Shown here piece by piece: positions 62,601 through 64,000 of a stretch of 64,000 nt of DNA (position 1 is its first letter; every line of letters begins with the position of its first letter). The notes beneath the pieces are model-generated. The model ran no database searches. It saw only the letters and a program-made list of their open reading frames with translations, and was not told the origin of the DNA. Source of the DNA: Dromaius novaehollandiae. Lineage: Eukaryota; Chordata; Aves; Casuariiformes; Dromaiidae. The translations under genes and the position numbers were made by a program. The stretch covers positions 32,750,501 through 32,814,500 of the forward strand of contig NC_088106.1 in NCBI RefSeq assembly GCF_036370855.1, in the 5' to 3' direction.

Positions 62601-64000
62601 GTAAGCTTGTGTTCTTATTCTTGTTTTGCATTTTCTTTAAATACCCTGAGATGAGCTAAGCGACAAAAGAAAGATGGAACTCTCTGAAAATGAAGAAAGC
62701 ATTGTATGTACTTTTGTTCTTATTTTTCCCTGCTGCAACTCTGCATCCGTGTAACATTATTGCTTACTTAGAAATACGTCCATGTTATTGAAGACCTCAT
62801 ACATCAGAGAAGTTATATTCCCAGTGGTACCAGTTTGCTAACTCTTGTTTTGTGAGACTTTGTGAGGCAACAGCCAATTAGCTATGCTAAATATATACCA
62901 GTGAGTTGGTAGCATTCTTGGGGTTCAGAACCGTGTGGTACTGCTGTGAAAGTGTTCAGGGTGGTAGGATAAAAGCTTGAGGTTTGATTGACAAGTGAAA
63001 ATGCGTAAGACGAAAAGGACAAATGCTTGCTTCTCAGGGAAACGGGAGAGTTAGAAAGAAGACCTGAACTGTATGATTGCTCATCTTTTTCTCCATTTCT
63101 CCATTAGGAATTTTATTTGCTCTTCAGACTGCATCTAGTTTTCATTTTTGTTTTATGAAGCTGGTTCTTATTTTTCCTTTAGAAACATCTTTTGCTCTAA
63201 TTAAAGAGGTAATGGAAGTGCCTTTGAGTACTTATCTAATACACTGTCTAGTTCTTATCACTTAATGTACCATGTCTCAAGTATTCAATTTCAGACCTTT
63301 ACTGTAGTGGTACTTCTACTGCAGCACAGGAGTAGAACTTCTGTAGCGTGACTGGATTGCCTGGTTCACTAATCCTCTCCTTTTGTATTGTTCCACATCT
63401 GTGTGGAGATCTAAGGCTCCCTCTGTTTATGATGTTTCTCTGGCTTTCTGAGGCTCTGTCCTTACGTTGACCAGGCTGTTTCTAGCTGTCTGTATGGCTT
63501 TCCCCATGTCATCTGGATTCCAAGTACGGCCTTCTTCATCAAGGAAAGGCATGCAAGTGCTCCTCCTTAAAGCAGCCTCATACTTGTAGGAAATGTGCTT
63601 TTTCTATTGTTTAATTCCTGTGCTAGAGTGGAGCGTGATGCAAAGCTTCAGATTTAACCCAGAATTGGCTTTCTATTGATCCTTTTGCCAACACGAGAGT
63701 GGTCTTTCTCCCGTATAAATAAGGTTAGAGGTGGTTCCAGAGAAGGATCGCCTGCTGAGGGCTCTTTGAAGATGCATCGTTTTTTTTCTCTTGCTTTCTT
63801 TGTGGCCCAACAGTTTTTGACAAAGGTCTGCAGAATCCTGGGGTTTCAAGAACCTAAGAAGCGCAGGAATAAGATCTGTTGACCCTTTTACTTGGTTCTT
63901 TTCTACCCACCTGTCACACACTGATCACAGGCACAGTGTCCCTGAGTGCCATACTAAGGCAATCTGTGGCTCAGTGGTGGCTTCCTGGAATTTCTCATCA
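62601..64000 (+). other. UBXN7: UBXN7 intron 3, running off the window
   Basis: After the donor GGAG|GTAAGC no sequence encoding the expected APKRRRPARSIFDGF segment is found, so the next exon lies beyond 64000. Short open frames here show no resemblance to known proteins. Confidence 0.65.

Overview
This is vertebrate nuclear DNA, almost certainly from a bird. The genes have split exons with GT-AG junctions, three promoters lie in CpG islands, introns are short, and transposon content is low. A CR1 LINE tail, a relic of an avian ERVL-type LTR and an archosaur/turtle-type short repeat are present. Species cannot be fixed from the sequence. The gene order NRROS - FBXO45 - WDR53 - SMCO1 - RNF168 - UBXN7 matches the conserved block at human 3q29. 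All assignments rest on reading the translated exons and comparing them with remembered human orthologues; no search was run.

Layout. Positions 1-4000 hold NRROS on the minus strand (two coding exons, complete CDS, about 1 kb of 3'UTR). About 18-19 kb without a recognisable gene follows (4-23 kb), containing simple repeats, a tRNA-like relic and a frame-broken CR1/L2-clade LINE reverse-transcriptase fossil. FBXO45 (minus, three coding exons, long 3'UTR) occupies about 23.0-28.5 kb. It shares a CpG-island bidirectional promoter with WDR53 (plus, two coding exons, 30.6-34.8 kb). SMCO1 (plus, three coding exons including a 50-nt first one behind a TATA box) runs from 36.5 to 42.2 kb and ends inside the CpG island that drives RNF168 (plus, six coding exons, 44.8-51.7 kb). 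A solo-LTR-like fossil lies at about 53.7-54.4 kb. UBXN7 (plus) begins at 56.4 kb; three coding exons are in the window and the rest lies beyond the right edge.

How the genes fit together. Four consecutive genes act in the ubiquitin system: FBXO45 is an F-box/SPRY substrate receptor, WDR53 a WD40 protein reported as a CUL4-DDB1-associated factor, RNF168 the RING E3 for H2A K13/K15 in the DNA-break response, and UBXN7 a p97/VCP adaptor for cullin ligases. Their three CpG promoters each carry a NRF1 palindrome. NRROS (myeloid TGF-beta1 milieu molecule) and SMCO1 (small coiled-coil membrane protein) are flanking or interleaved genes with different promoter types.

I found no undescribed multi-gene system. 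The most useful non-obvious points are the tiny SMCO1 first coding exon and its promoter, the very tight SMCO1-RNF168 tandem, the shared NRF1 motif, the X-box upstream of UBXN7, and several faint transposon fossils.
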